A stretch of DNA of 64,000 bases from Phytoseiulus persimilis (lineage: Eukaryota > Arthropoda > Arachnida > Mesostigmata > Phytoseiidae), in assembly GCA_037576195.1 (NCBI GenBank), contig CM075102.1:4030001-4094000 (forward strand). Direction: 5' to 3'. Below, piece by piece: positions 1 to 12,000 of this stretch. Below the pieces are notes generated by a model. That model was not told where the DNA came from. It made no database searches and worked only from the letters and a program-made list of their open reading frames with translations. Positions within the stretch are counted from its first letter, which is position 1; each line of letters opens with the position of its first letter. The position numbers and the translations under genes are program-made.

Positions 1-840
1 GAGACGACGATGATGCGCCCTGGTCTGCGAAGAGGTCCGCCAAGAGCTCCTCATTGAACAGGAAAGGGCCACAATTGTTTGGGATCACGTGAACGGTTCT
101 AGAGACAACGACCGACAGCACAGGGGAGCCCGACGAGCAATCATTCCTGGTGTGAAATCTCATATATTCTCGCCGATTCGCGACTCAACGTCGGGTAAGG
201 CACTTCGAAATCGTCTCGAATGGCTCTCCTAGATGCGGGGTCTATACCGTGAGGTCGCCTCGCTCGAAGAACTCACCAGTATTTGCTACAGAGATTGCTC
301 GGATGAGTTCTTGAGCTTCGAAGGGGTGGGGAACGTGATGATGACTTGCTGGGTCGGAGGAACTCCGCGAACCAAGAGGCTTACGAATGCATTGTACCGA
401 CCCCCGGCTCCCTGTCAGCCTGATTTCGGTGTTCCAGCTCCCTGGAGAGGGTTTCAAAGTTGAGTTCGGGAAAAAATGTGAGGTGAAAGACTCGGTAGCA
501 ATCAGCTCAGGCAACGGTCTCTATCGTCTTGAACGATGCACCGTCAGTGCCCTTGCGGCTGAGAGTGTTCAGCGGAACCCGGGGGCTTCAGCAGCCCAGG
601 GCTCTGGGAACTTGCTCCACCCAGGGAACTCCGGGGATTCGTACGATCTAGGAAAGAACAAAGGGCTGTCCGCTGCGGGAAAACTACGAGCTCTGGCACA
701 GGAGGTGCTGAGGGAATGAAGAAGAGGGCCGACGAGCTGGAGACGGTGTCCATTATGTCATGCCTGCAGTGATGTCGGTGTGTGGGTCCTGTGCTGAGGG
801 CAAACAGCAGAGAGGAAGATTTTCCTCGTGCGAAGACGTG
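1..840 (+). pseudogene. Decayed Ty1/copia retrotransposon relic (gag to integrase N-terminus)
   Basis: Conceptual translation across several frames follows the intact copia element at 40 kb. Bases 70-300 match its gag core (a stretch reading RRAIIPGVKSHIFSPIRD, then GLYREVASLEELTSI). Bases 335-560 match the segment after the protease (WVGG, then FKVEFGKKCEV). Bases 685-835 match the integrase zinc-binding start (YELWHRR, then CGSCAEGKQ). The gag C-terminus, zinc knuckle and protease active site are missing between about 300 and 330, and there are frameshifts and stops. It is an old, internally deleted copy running off the left edge of the window, from a different lineage member than the young element. 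Confidence 0.85.
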
Positions 841-1922
841 TGAACCTTTGACTTCTGCATGATTTCAGCAACGACGCATACATGTCAGTTCAGGAGCAAA
901 CAGCCAATGTTTCAAAGGTCGAGATCCGTGGTTCCACGATGAAAATCCGATCGTTCTTCCCTGGGGTCGGTGGATCTCCGCTAAAATAAACTACCCACGG
1001 TGATATTCCCGAGCACATCCGTCGCGGGACACGCACCTGTATTTCTCCACGCAGAAACCATCAGATTGCGCGAGGAAATCCCTCAACATGACTCGCTCGC
1101 CTTGATGTCAGTGAAATTAGCGCTAAGAAGCTCCATCGGATCTTCTCTGCGATTCGATCGAGTTTGAAACTCAAGGAGGCACATAACGAATATGAGAGGC
1201 TCCGACTCCGTGCAACCGTGTTCAATAAGCACTCCCATAAGCGCCCTCCTACTTCAGCGGCACCGCCATTCGGCTTTGGCAGCCATTGAGGACGAGGACT
1301 TTTAGTTCGACGGCGTGCGAATGGCAGAGGTGATCATAGTTTCAGGGCTGATTGCTGTCGTAGTTTTCTGGTGAAAGTGCTTCAAAGGCCGGGAAGATTG
1401 GGAGCCTTGAAGGCTCATTTGAGAATATCAGCTCCAATCTCCAGAACAGGAAGGTGAGTTCCGATTATAATCGATCACTGTCCATCGAGATGGCATATTT
1501 CCATTCATCGCCTTGAGTTAGACGGTGGCCCCGAAGTCTAATTCGATGTTCCATTAGATCCCATACTAGCGAGACTGCCCGACCCGCGGCGACGCATGCC
1601 GCACAGGGCGAGAGGGAAGAGTCGAGGAGGAAAGGCGGGCTGATCGAAACAGCGGAACTGACCCGATCAGTGAGCCATCACAAAGAAGGAATAAACATTT
1701 TATTCTCAGTTCTTTGTCGCATTTTATACTTCAAACAGCAGTGGGCGGCTCATAAACGTGGGAAATCGTAGCCTTGATAGTGGCAGTTTTCAAGGTTCTA
1801 GATTGTGCCAATCATCGTCTTTGCCAAACCAAAGCGTAGAGTGAGAACCCGAGATCGCGGGGTCTCCTAGAGAATCGAAGTTTCTTCTCCGAATTAGCTG
1901 TCTCGCTCTTATATCCGAATTA
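841..1922. other. Unassigned stretch after the copia relic
   Basis: No open frame of useful length and no protein similarity that I recognise on either strand. It may be further decayed retroelement sequence. Confidence 0.5.
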
Positions 1923-2086
1923 CCCTAAAATCCCTCAGATAACGGACTCCTCAGATAACTTTCTCCCGGGGCTCGCGGCTTCGTGTTTCCTCCAACGATG
2001 CTCATTTTGAGTTTTCATTCACATCATACAGGCCTGCCACTTGAAGTCCGTTATCTGAGGGGTCCGTTATACGCGGGATTTTAGGG
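1923..2086. mobile_element. 164-bp MITE with about 37-bp terminal inverted repeats, TA flanked
   Basis: The left end begins CCCTAAAATCCC and the right end closes GGGATTTTAGGG. The inverted match continues inward for about 37 bp with roughly four mismatches and includes ATAACGGAC and CCTCAGATAAC. TA lies immediately outside both ends (1921-1922 and 2087-2088), as expected of a Tc1/mariner-type target duplication. It has no coding capacity. Superfamily assignment rests only on the TA duplication. Confidence 0.8.
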
Positions 2087-2088
2087 TA

Positions 2089-2876
2089 CTTGGAAATACC
2101 TCGGATGGAAGGTCCTCGCCGATGCCCAACATCCGAAGAGCCGAAGAGCGGCTCCGTAAAGGGGCTTCATACTTGGGGACTGTGGTCCACTGAGAAAGCC
2201 GCCCCCCCCCCCTCAGCTCACGATCTCGTCCCGGGCGCTAATCAGATTCGGCTCGGTTCCGGAGGGATCGTGTATTCCACTCCAGGCGTAGCGCTCTCGT
2301 TCTTCGGTCACCATTTTGAGCTTCGATCGTTCTGGAAGAGGCGTACCTTCGTTCCGGGGGAGGAATTAGTATGTACTTTTGCTTTCTGCTCATGTAGTAT
2401 GCGACTCAAGCAACTGCACTATCCTGCCTGAGACTGAATAAACTTGGTTGCCCGGGTCTAGGCTCTGCAGATAGTTTTGCGTTTTTTACCCGCACTGACC
2501 CACACGTTGCCTGTTTGGAGGAAGGCGCTGGTGAAGGCGCTTCCAGAGGACAACGGAAGGCAGGAGGATGCTACCACGACTTCATCTGAGGTCGTTGCTC
2601 TCTTTGACGAGAGCACAGTAGGCTCGAGTGCCTGCCGTTGCAGCCCGAACAGTTGGGGACGCGCGCTCGACATTTTTAGGCTGAGTGGTTGCGCCGAGGG
2701 CACCTCGAAGCACGCCTTTTTTGACTCTGCCATTCGTCGTCTTCCCTCGATTGACATTTTTTTCGTGCACTTTGAGCTGGCATTTTTGGTGAAGCACTCA
2801 ATTTATTTGAGGACGGTGAGTGGTATAACATACTGAAACTTAGAGCGCGTTTGGGTGTGACGCGTAACAAAAAAGT
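2089..2876. other. Unassigned stretch between MITE and RT fragment
   Basis: Open frames of about 100-120 aa occur on both strands (for example 2477-2836 plus and 2458-2757 minus), but none resembles a known protein. The part nearest 2876 could be the decayed 3-prime end of the minus-strand non-LTR element that follows. Confidence 0.4.
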
Positions 2877-3430
2877 TCATGAAGTCAGGGTTGCATCTGA
2901 ATTGAGCGGAAAACCTGCGATCCTTGAGATCGAGTGAATCCGAGATCGGCGGCAGCCGAAGGCAGTGGGAATCCACACTTCATCTGGGCGCCACTCTACG
3001 GATGAAACTCTTCTGAAAGTTCTCGAGGGCACGGCGATGTTTGGCAAGCCAGGGTGTCCAGACTTCCGAACCATACAGAAGGGAAGGCAGTATGAGCACA
3101 TTATAGGCTCTGATATAATCTCCAGGGAGTTTACAGTCAAACGCACGGATAACAAAATTGGCAGTGCGGCCGGCACGCATGAGGGAATCTTTAAGATGGC
3201 CCTCAGGGTTGAGATCAGAGGAGAGGAGAACTCCGAGATCTTTGACATGATCGAATTCGGGAATATTTTCCCCACAGAGAACGTACTCGAATGAGTCTGT
3301 ATGAAGTACATGGAGGGTTGTAGATTTTGAGGTGGAAATATGTAGTTTCCAACGGTCACCCCAATCAACGGTTTGCTGGAGGGAAGTGCGGCCGTGGGGT
3401 TGAGACACATAAGCAAAAAAGCATGGTAGT
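2877..3430 (-). pseudogene. Non-LTR retrotransposon RT C-terminal fragment
   Basis: Within the minus-strand frame 3822-2980, the last 150 residues read like the thumb side of a CR1/Jockey-type reverse transcriptase. They have a W-x-L-x-I-S-x-S-K-S-T-T-L segment, the conserved KDLGVLLSSDL motif, then LILPSLLYGSEVW and ALENFQKSFIRR. Palm motifs and endonuclease are absent, and the frame breaks after 2980. It abuts BEL gag sequence with no intervening terminus, so the join is a fusion of two dead elements (see next entry). Confidence 0.75.
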
Positions 3431-4532
3431 TGCTCATACCAGGCGGCGCAGAATTTTTTGACATAGCTCCTGGGGAGCGCTTCCAGAACCGTGATCGATG
3501 GAATCGCCGTCAGCGATGCATAATCGCAGCTTAGCATCACCAGGGAATGCATGTGCTGCTTGAGGGAGGTAACGAAATCGAGAAACTTATCGTCTCTATG
3601 GAGGTTCTCCGATCGGCACAGGTCGTGGATCTTTGGCACGTGGGTGCTTCTGGCTTGGACTTTGTCCTGAAACTCTTCCTGCGCGATCTTCTTCACCAGA
3701 TCATTGATTCCGGCGCAGGTCTTGAGATGGTTCACCGATATTGCCGCCTTTCGAATGAGCGCGTTTTGAGGATTCGGTATTTTTCCGTCACCTCCAACGG
3801 CTTGGAGTCGACGTAGTGCCAAAACTCGTCCCAGCGCACTGGGTCGCCGTTGAATCTGGGAACGGAGAGCGCCGGTACGCGTGCCACGTAGATTGGTTGT
3901 GGCAGCGCCAGCTGCGGTACCTCGGGGTGTGCACTGGACCTGGTCGGGACTCCGGGGCTCGAACCTGGGGCGATGTCGAAATAGGAGTCTTCTCCGGGCC
4001 CGCTGTATTTTTGGGTAGCCTCGGAGTAGGTTGGACTCGCTTCCGTCGCGCCGGCCTGAAACTGTTGCTCGTCCGGTTGAGGCTCGGGATCCGTGGGGAA
4101 CTGCTTCCGTGAAGCCTCCTGTTGAAGGGTGTTACCTGGAGTCGGCTGGACGCCGAGGAGTTCCGTTAGGTTGTCGATTTTCCTCTGTAGGTCCTCCGCG
4201 ACTGTGTCCGTTTTCTCGGAAAACTGTTCGTGCTCGGCGAATTCCGTCTGGATCTTCTTCCGCTCGGCCATGATGGCCGGGGACGTCGTGAGACGGGTGA
4301 ACGCCTCGAATAGTTCCGCGAACACTTCCTCGAGCGTAAGTGCCAGGCGTTGTGCAGTTTTGAGTTGGGCAAGGGAAGGCTTCGCATGCCCGTCGATGAC
4401 TTCGGCGCTGGAGGCAATTCTCGTGAATCGTCTGCGCTTGAGGGTCAGCGTTTGCCTCTCAAGAAAGATTTGATTCCCCTCTGACCTCTCAGCAATGGCT
4501 GCTGTGAATGTTTCGTCGCTTTTGTCCCCCAT
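3431..4532 (-). pseudogene. BEL/Pao retrotransposon gag fragment (DUF1759-like)
   Basis: From the ATG at 4532 the frame runs to 3732. It shows a coiled-coil-like charged N-terminus, a proline/glutamine-rich linker and then VPRFNGDPVRWDEFWHYVD, the hallmark of BEL/Pao gag proteins (F-x-G-D-P-x-x-W-x-x-F-W). A frameshift near 3775 moves the continuation into the overlapping frame, which still reads as gag (LRRLQAVGGDG, ALIRKAAISVNHLKTC, CRSENLHRDD, LPRSYVKKFCAAWYE). At about 3430 this frame passes directly into non-LTR RT sequence. Protease, RT and integrase of the BEL element are not present. Confidence 0.75.
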
Positions 4533-5209
4533 TGTGGGGATTTGACTGAGACTGGCTTGCGATCGCTTGGAGTTTAGAGAAATTCGTGCTAGAGACTGAA
4601 ATCGACCGGGTGCAGTCGCTTGACACGGGCGATCGATAAGAGCTATTGCGGAGCCTACCCGAATCTAGGACCCGGTGGGAAAATGAGTCTACTTGGCTCC
4701 CGCAGCTCGCGGTGGGCCGCGAAAATACGCCTGGGTAGACGTTATTAGGGGGGTCGCGCACAGGCTCGTGCGGGATAGCCCTGCTGCTGGGTCACTTCGA
4801 AGATTTTACAGCGCTGGGACGCGGGCACGAGTCGTGACCTGCCGATTCGTTGATCGGATGCAGGACGAAGCTGCGGCGGGGCGCGGCTCTTGTAGTCTGA
4901 CACCAATATCATCGACACGATGGCACCTGGTACGGTAGTCGAAATACACACAAGGAAAATATGGAATTGATGACGGTAGCCAATCGACACCGAACCTGCT
5001 TCTCGTTCGGGCCTGGAAGGGGGACGCGTTGGTCTCCGAAGAACGACTGTGTGTTCTATGCGCGTTGAGCTCTCCGCCGACTTCCACAGCCGGAAGAGGA
5101 GGCGCTCGACGGCATTCGAGGGAGCCGAGCGAGAAGCGGAACGCTTCAGAGACGGGGCTCTCTATTGCTGTATCATAAACACCTACGAAGCGTCTTCCAG
5201 CATTCGCAG
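4533..5209. other. Region upstream of the BEL gag start, unassigned
   Basis: It precedes the BEL gag ATG on the minus strand, so it could contain untranslated leader or LTR remnants. I could not find a duplicate of it in the window to define an LTR. Confidence 0.35.
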
Positions 5210-5475
5210 TCACGTTTTCTTCGTCAACGTTTTCTGTTCCAGAACATCGTTGTAACCAACGGTCCAGAGAGTAGGTCCAAGGACTGACCTCTGTGGTACT
5301 CCTGCTGTCATCTTGAATCCTCTTCCTCCTTCATCAATGATGTACCAGTTTTCGAGACAGGATTCGAGCATCTTTATCGTACACGGTGAGATGTTCTTCC
5401 TCATGAGACCTTTTGGATGACTACCCAGTGGGGAGTCCCCACTCGATGGAGCGAACGCATCCCTGACATGGAGGA
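5210..5475 (-). pseudogene. Non-LTR retrotransposon RT palm fragment
   Basis: The end of the minus-strand frame 5797-5210 reads HVRDAFAPSSGD, a long spacer with ENWYI, then MTAGVPQRSVLGPTLWTVGYNDVL. This matches reverse transcriptase palm motifs (D-V-x-N-A-F and the GVPQGSVLGPxLWN box). The box is altered (GVPQR in place of GVPQG) and the catalytic Y/F-A-D-D motif is not seen downstream. Only about 90 residues are recognisable. It lies head-to-head with the gypsy relic starting at about 5520. Confidence 0.75.
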
Positions 5476-5519
5476 GTATGATGAGTATTCTCCTCCGGTC
5501 CCTCCACGACCTGCGGGTG

Positions 5520-7560
5520 GCCAGAATTGTTCCACAAGAGGGTTTTATTGGAGAAATTGGTAGGAGTGGCTCGACTGTGGCACCAGAACGAATTGGCCGA
5601 GTGGGCGCGCTGGGAGGATTGGGTGACGCGGTTAAGGAGGAAGTACATTTTGGAACGGAATCGCACGGCCTTGTTCGAGGAGCTGAGGAACGGTTACCAA
5701 CAGAGAGGGGAGTCGTTGGAAATGTATGTGGCCAGGGCAGAACAGCTCGAGAAGAGGTTGGAATGCACAGAGGAGGAATTGAGAGAAAGCCGGCCAATGC
5801 CGATGAGCATGACCGGAGTCAGTGGGCCGAACTGAGTCAAACAGAATGCAGAGACCTCCGGAACCGGTCAGGGGTGGCGATCGCCTGTTTCAATGAGAGC
5901 CGGACCATCAAGTAACTCAACGAGTCCGCCTAGCAATGTAGTGACGAATCGCGTTGGAGCCGCGGCGGCGAGCGAGCGGCAGACGTGCATGTGGCGCCCG
6001 AGCCTATAATGTGTTTTAGGTGCAAGCAACCTGGTCACATGAGGAAACATTGCACGCAGGTCAGACGGATTCACGGAAGCGAATCGCGGAAGGAACGGGA
6101 GCATGAGGAGAAACAGAACAAATTGACGAAAGAAGTAAGAGCCGATGGCAAGGAATGGACGGCGAATTTGGATACCCAGGCAGATTTCAGTGTGATCGCG
6201 GAAGAGGCGCCGAATGCCTCAAAACTCGCACTGCAGCCGAGTCTAATCAGAAACGTTCGCTGACCCGGGGGGTCATGTGTTCCGGTCGGATGAGCGGTTG
6301 TAAAATTGGAGATATAAGGGCTTTCGTTCAAAAATACGACTCTGACAGTATTGCCGAGGGGTGTGTTGGACGAAAAAGAGACACTGGATGGGAAGGAGCT
6401 GATCCACAGCGGAATAGTAACAATCTTCCACGAGGGGGAGGCATGGGTTATTAGAAAATAGGAGGATCCGAAGATTCGAGAACAACAGTGACATGGAGGC
6501 GATATGTGACATTCGCGGCGACGAGGTGTTGTTGCCGATCATGAATCGTGGAGGAGAGGAGCTGACTGTGGACGATGGAACGGTGGTATCTCGCGCGAGT
6601 TGGGTAGATCCAGAGGAAGAAGAATATTTCACGCTGAGAAAAGTAGGAATTCGAGCATTTACGACAGAAAGCGAAACGGGCGCGATAAGAATCGGAGATT
6701 TAGTAGTCAACGAAGACATTCCGGGGGAATGGAAAGAAGCGTTAGTAGGCCTGGTAAACAACTACAGGACGGTGGTGGCGTCATCGATGAAAGAGCTTGG
6801 GAGAGCCAAGGGAACGGAGTTCGAGATAAACGAAGTACCAGGGAGCGCACCGGTGCGATGCAAGCCATTCAGATTGTCGATCAAAGAAAGAGGAGCGTTG
6901 CAAGAAATGCTCAAGCAGATGAAAGAGGCAGGGATGATTGAAGAATCGCAGGCATCGTATGCTAGTCCGGTAGTGCTAGTGATGAAATCAGATAGAATCG
7001 TCGCATTTGAGTCGCTGGTGGCATCAGATTTCCGAGATCGACTCCGAGACCAGGTATCGAGCGGGAACGGCAATGGCACATGCGGACGCCTTAAGTCGGT
7101 CGCCATTTGAAGAGGCGCCAAGCGAGAACCAAAACAATGAAGAGCTGCCTGCGGATCTGAGAACGGCTACGGTTCGGGCGTTCACGATGGATTGCAGCGC
7201 GACGACAACGATGCAGGAGATCGAAGAAGACATACAAGAACGGCCCCCGATATTCAGAAAACCGGTGAGACAACGAACGCTCAGGGAAAAGAATATGATT
7301 GAGATATTCGAAGTCATGGACGGGTTGTCGATGGAAGTCATGGGAGTACGAGATGAAGAGGGAGTAGTGAGATCATTATGGAGGGCGTTCGTGGTTCCAA
7401 CGGCGTTGCGGAAATACATGATGGTGATCGCACCATGAAACCAGGGCATTTCGGAATGAGGAAAACACTAGAGTTGTTGAGGACGCACTACTGGTTTCCG
7501 AAAATGAGAAAATGGCGAACATGGTCGATCTTCCCTGTCGGAACAGTGGCGGATACAGGA
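5520..7560 (+). pseudogene. Internally deleted Ty3/gypsy retrotransposon relic
   Basis: Domains occur in gypsy order in broken frames. Gag is at 5527-5835 (LVGVARLWHQNE, then LFEELRNGYQQRGESLEMYV). A CX2CX4HX4C zinc knuckle is at 6012-6053. A protease-like LDTQADFSVI starts near 6168, with Gln in place of the active-site Gly. The RT N-terminus is at about 6830-6990 (VRCKPFRLS, then YASPVVLVMK). The frame then jumps directly to the RNase H end (YRAGTAMAHADALSR, 7049-7093) and the integrase H2C2 zinc finger (about 7440-7530, HFGMRKTLELLRTHYWFPKM). The RT catalytic core, most of RNase H and the integrase DDE domain are missing, so the copy is dead. I saw no LTRs. Confidence 0.85.
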
Positions 7561-8999
7561 GTGACTCAAGGGGGGGCGGTCGTAGATTTTCGATGGAACT
7601 TATGAGTTTTTCCCCTGGCTCTCGGTGGTCATGACTGGGAAAATCAGTTTCCGACTCAAAAAAAGAGGGAGCGTACACTGTTATCGAACTTTGGGGGGCT
7701 CCTTAGCCGTGACAGAATCGATGAAGGAGAGTCTCTAGTTGAAGGGGCCACTCTGTATGTCGCTCGAGAAAAATCCAGAGAGGGGCGACACGTGTCAGAT
7801 TCGTAATTTCATTGATCAAGACCTTCGTCGTTCCCATAGGTGGGAATCAGTGGGGTAGCCAGCCCTTTTCCCCACGAGGCTCGCCGCTGCCGCTGGGGAT
7901 GTGCCGTGGGGGCCACGAAATTCGAAAACGGTTGAACCATGGGGAGGACGAACTCTGATGGTCCCACTAAGTTCTCCATCTCACATATAACCGTAGACAT
8001 CGAGCAAATGATTGGGAAGATCATCTCGAACTTCGCTGTACACGTGCAAGACATACTTGGATGGTATCAGAACATGAATCGCGGACATTGGGTTGTCCTG
8101 TCCGTTGAATTTCCCAGAGTGAGGAGCAGACACGGCTGCTCTGCGCTTAAAACGAGGCAATCGAATGTCGAGAACGATGAGCCAGATTTTGAGTGCGAAA
8201 TGAACAGTCCTCGCGCACAGAGCTAAGCTCCAAGAACTTACTCATGCATTCTCTCAAGATGATGGCTGTGAGCTAGTGAATTTGGTGCTCTCGGGAACAA
8301 CGGACGAATTCATGGAAATGAACAACTCGTCGAATTTCGAAATCGAGAGCTTTGGCTTGTGGAGCCTAATGCTTGCTACTCTACTGGCGGGAATATCACG
8401 GTCGATGCTGCTTTCCGGTGGGTTCTCGCCAGTGTCTCCAGCGATAACCCGCATCAGTTCCGCTCGGTGACTGTTTACCCCAGCCTTTATCGTGATAAGC
8501 TCGGAAGTCCACTACCCCGGGTTAGGGCGGAGGTCCCGCCCCTCCCGGTCGATGGACGATGCTACTAGGGCTGAAAATTGTCCGTGGCTCGGTCTGTGGA
8601 TATGCCATTGCGTTTCTGCAAGCCAGCGATAGCTCAGAACTATTCTCATTGTTCGAAGCCACGATCTCGGCGCTAAATGTTATGAAGGCATCTCTTCCTT
8701 GGGCAGTCTTGTTGTGGGTCCAGGATCCGGGCGAGCTCGTTTCCGTGCTTCTGATCCGTCTTCTATCGAGCGGTTCATCGAAAACGGGGATCTTTAGCTC
8801 GTATGGATAAGGATAGATGTTCACACACATATGTATGTGAACAAATCAATGATCTGGAGTCAAATCGAGATCGGTTGCCATTTCCCAAGCTCCAGGACCC
8901 AGTTTCCAGTAAAGGCGTTAATGACTTCTCGGAAGCTCAAGTTCTCTGCAAGCTCGTGTCCTGAAAATAGAGGCACAAAGCAAATAGAGGGAATGGATT
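7561..8999. other. Unassigned stretch downstream of the ABCC gene
   Basis: Frames of 60-100 aa exist on both strands (for example 8522-8830 minus), but I recognise none of them. It lies between the end of the gypsy relic and the poly(A) signal of the ABCC gene. Confidence 0.4.
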
Positions 9000-9005
9000 T
9001 TTATT
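9000..9005 (-). promoter_or_regulatory. Canonical poly(A) signal AATAAA of the ABCC gene
   Basis: Reading the minus strand, AATAAA lies 13 nt past the ABCC stop codon (9019-9021). Such a short predicted 3-prime UTR fits compact arthropod genes and supports the gene being a real transcription unit. Confidence 0.65.
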
Positions 9006-9018
9006 CCTCACTCAGCAA

Positions 9019-12000
9019 TCAGCGCACTATTGCGTCTTGAGAAGCGGGGACTCCGACGAGACCCGCTTCATTGGCCATGCTGAAGAACTTGGATTCTGGA
9101 TTTTTCAAGAGCTCAGCGGGGGAACCCTGCTCGGCAATCCCACCGAAATCCATGACGATAACTCGATCAGAATCCATGATCGTATTCAGCCGATGAGCGA
9201 TCGTTATGATAGTACAATCGCTGAAATGGGTGCGGATTGTGTTCTGAATGAGCGAATCCGTTTCGACGTCAACAGCCGCCGTGGCTTCGTCCAAGACAAG
9301 GATCTTCTTCTTCTGAAGAACAGCTCGGGCCAGACAAATGAGCTGCCGCTCACCAACAGACAGGTTGTTGCCACCCTCTGCGATTTCGGTGCTCATTCCG
9401 ATCGGAGCGAACTGCTGCTTGATGTGAGCGGTTTCCAGGGCTTTCCACAACTCGGCCTCGCTGTGCTCAGCGTTCGGGTCCAGATTTATGCGGAGCGTTC
9501 CCGAGAATATAACGGGGTCCTGGGGGATGATTGTTAGTCGCGGCCTCAGATCGTGCAATCCCAGCTGCGAAACGTCGACACCATCGATGAGAAGTCTCCC
9601 CGTTGTGGCTTCGAGAATTCTGAAGAGCGACAGAGTTAACGAAGACTTCCCTGCCCCGGTTCGGCCCACGACTCCGATTCGCTCCCCTGGACTGATGGTT
9701 AGCTCGATGTTCCTCAGAACAGGATCGAGGTCGGCCCGATAAGTCGTCGAGTATCCCTCGAAAGCGACGGAACCTCGAGAAGGCCATTCTCCTTCGGGCG
9801 GTTCGACCTCGGTTTTCCACGGGGCCTCCGGGGTCACGTCGGTGTACTCGCCGATCCTTTCCGAGGACACCACGGCTGCCTCGACCTCTGAAAAATAGTA
9901 GACAATGAAGTTGAACGACAGGGACGCGCCAAGAAGGTAAGCGACCATGAATCCCGCCACACCCGGAGCGATGCTTCCCCGTTGGCTCACGATCATGACG
10001 TTCGATCCGAGGACGATGAGGTTTGTGATGAAGTCAAGCCGAGTCTCGAGCCATTCTCGGCAGATGTAGAGCAAGCACGTGCAGTTGTGCGTGACGTCAA
10101 CCTTCGTGTCTGAAGCTCTCACCGTCTCCACTTGCGTTCCGTAGGCCCGTATGCTGCTCAAGCCATTCAAGGTCTCTGCGAAATGATTGTACGCTGGCGA
10201 TCGAGTCACAGCTTCCATGCGCTTCAGCTGGCGCATGGTTCGAATATAAATCTGCTGCACGACTATGTACAGTGCGAGGAGAGGGATCGCCACCACAATG
10301 AACAATGGAACCCTGACGCAAATCAGAGTGATCACAGCGATGACCTGGAAGAGCATGTCGAGGAACAGATTCGCCGTGAGCGGCAACTGGGTGTCCAGTT
10401 GGTCAACGTCTTTGCCGAAACGATTGAGGAGCCTCCCGAGAGGGGTCGAGTCGAAAAAGCTCATCGGGGCTCTCGTGACAGAATCCAACATGAGGTCGTG
10501 AAGTTTCCACGCGGCTGTCACGGTCCCGTTCGCTAATGCGGCCGATCCCACGAATGACAGAGCTCCATAAAGCAATCCAAGGAGCGCGTAGATGAGGATG
10601 TTCCGCGTCCGTTTAGCGTAGTCCTCGGCGGAATCACCTCCGGGCTCGTTCGACCAAATACTAAGCCACAAGCCCGAGAGCACGTCGAAAGTTCGCGACG
10701 CGGCGAAGCCGATCAAGGTCAGCAGCGAAATCTTCAGTCCCATTTTCGAAAACAGACGTTTGTACACCGAGAAGCTGACGTTGCCGGATTGCATGTGTTC
10801 GTCTGAGATCAGTTTTTCCTTCTCATGGACACTGTGGACTGAGAGCCGAGACTGAGCCCGGCCGCGATGAGGAATCTGCTCTGCATGCTCAGGAGTTGCT
10901 TCCTTGGTTTTCTTCTCGATGATGTGCTCTGAGAGGAAATCGGCGAATTCCCTCCCGGAGTTCTTCAGCTCGTTGAAGGTTCCCTGTTCTACTATTTCGC
11001 CGTCCTTGAGAACGACTATACGATCGACCTCAGGAAGGACCGACAACATATTCGTGACGAACAGCCGAGTCTTGCCTCTCAAGAGTCCGTTGTTGCTTAT
11101 TACGTTGGCAAATATGGCGGAACCCACGTGCGCATCCACTGCGCTCAGCGGATCATCCAAGAGGTAGATATCGTGGTTCTGGTAAACCGCCCGAGCCAAC
11201 GAGATCCTCTGTTTCTGACCCCCACTCAGATTCACTCCTTTCTCCCCGATTTCGGTTCGTTCGCCAGCGGGAAGGATCTTCAGGTCGGCTGTGAGGCAGC
11301 AGCTATCAAGCACTTTCCCGTAGAGGAGTCGGTCGAATTCGCTCGCAAAGAGAATGTTCCGCTTGATGTCCGCATTCTGAATCCACGCCTGTTGGGGCAC
11401 GAAAGCAACGGATCCGCGGATATCGATTTTGCCCTGGAGAAGCTCGAGATCGCCCAGCACCGACGACAGCAGGGATGATTTCCCCGATCCGATCCTGCCA
11501 ACGATCGCTACGAGCTCTCCACTCTTCACTCCCAAGTTGATGTTTTTCAAAACCGCGTTCTGCGTTTCGTTCGCACTCCACCCAAGGAGAGCGTTCTCCC
11601 ACCTGGCGGCTGCGCCTGGTCCCGGCTGTTCCCCCACTAGATTCTCCGCGCGTTCAGGAGCATCGAGGAAAACTCCGATCCGCCTGAGGGACACTAGAGT
11701 TTGGACCGCGTTTGATATCGTGTCGGGGATCATCGACAGGGCGAAGCGTAAACTGTTGAAGAGGCAAAGGGAAACGATCGCCACGTTCGTGTGGATGACA
11801 GTGACGTCGTTCGTCCAGAGATACGCAATGAACGCGAACAGCGACACCAGGAACGGCGTTACAGACCAAAAAAGTCGCAACGTTGCGGTGAGGTACGCGA
11901 ACTTTTTGAGGAGTTTGAACTCTTCAAAACGAACTCTGCGAGCGCGTTGGAGGAACGGTGGCTCCCAACCGTAAAATTTTATGATTTTGATGCTTGTGAG

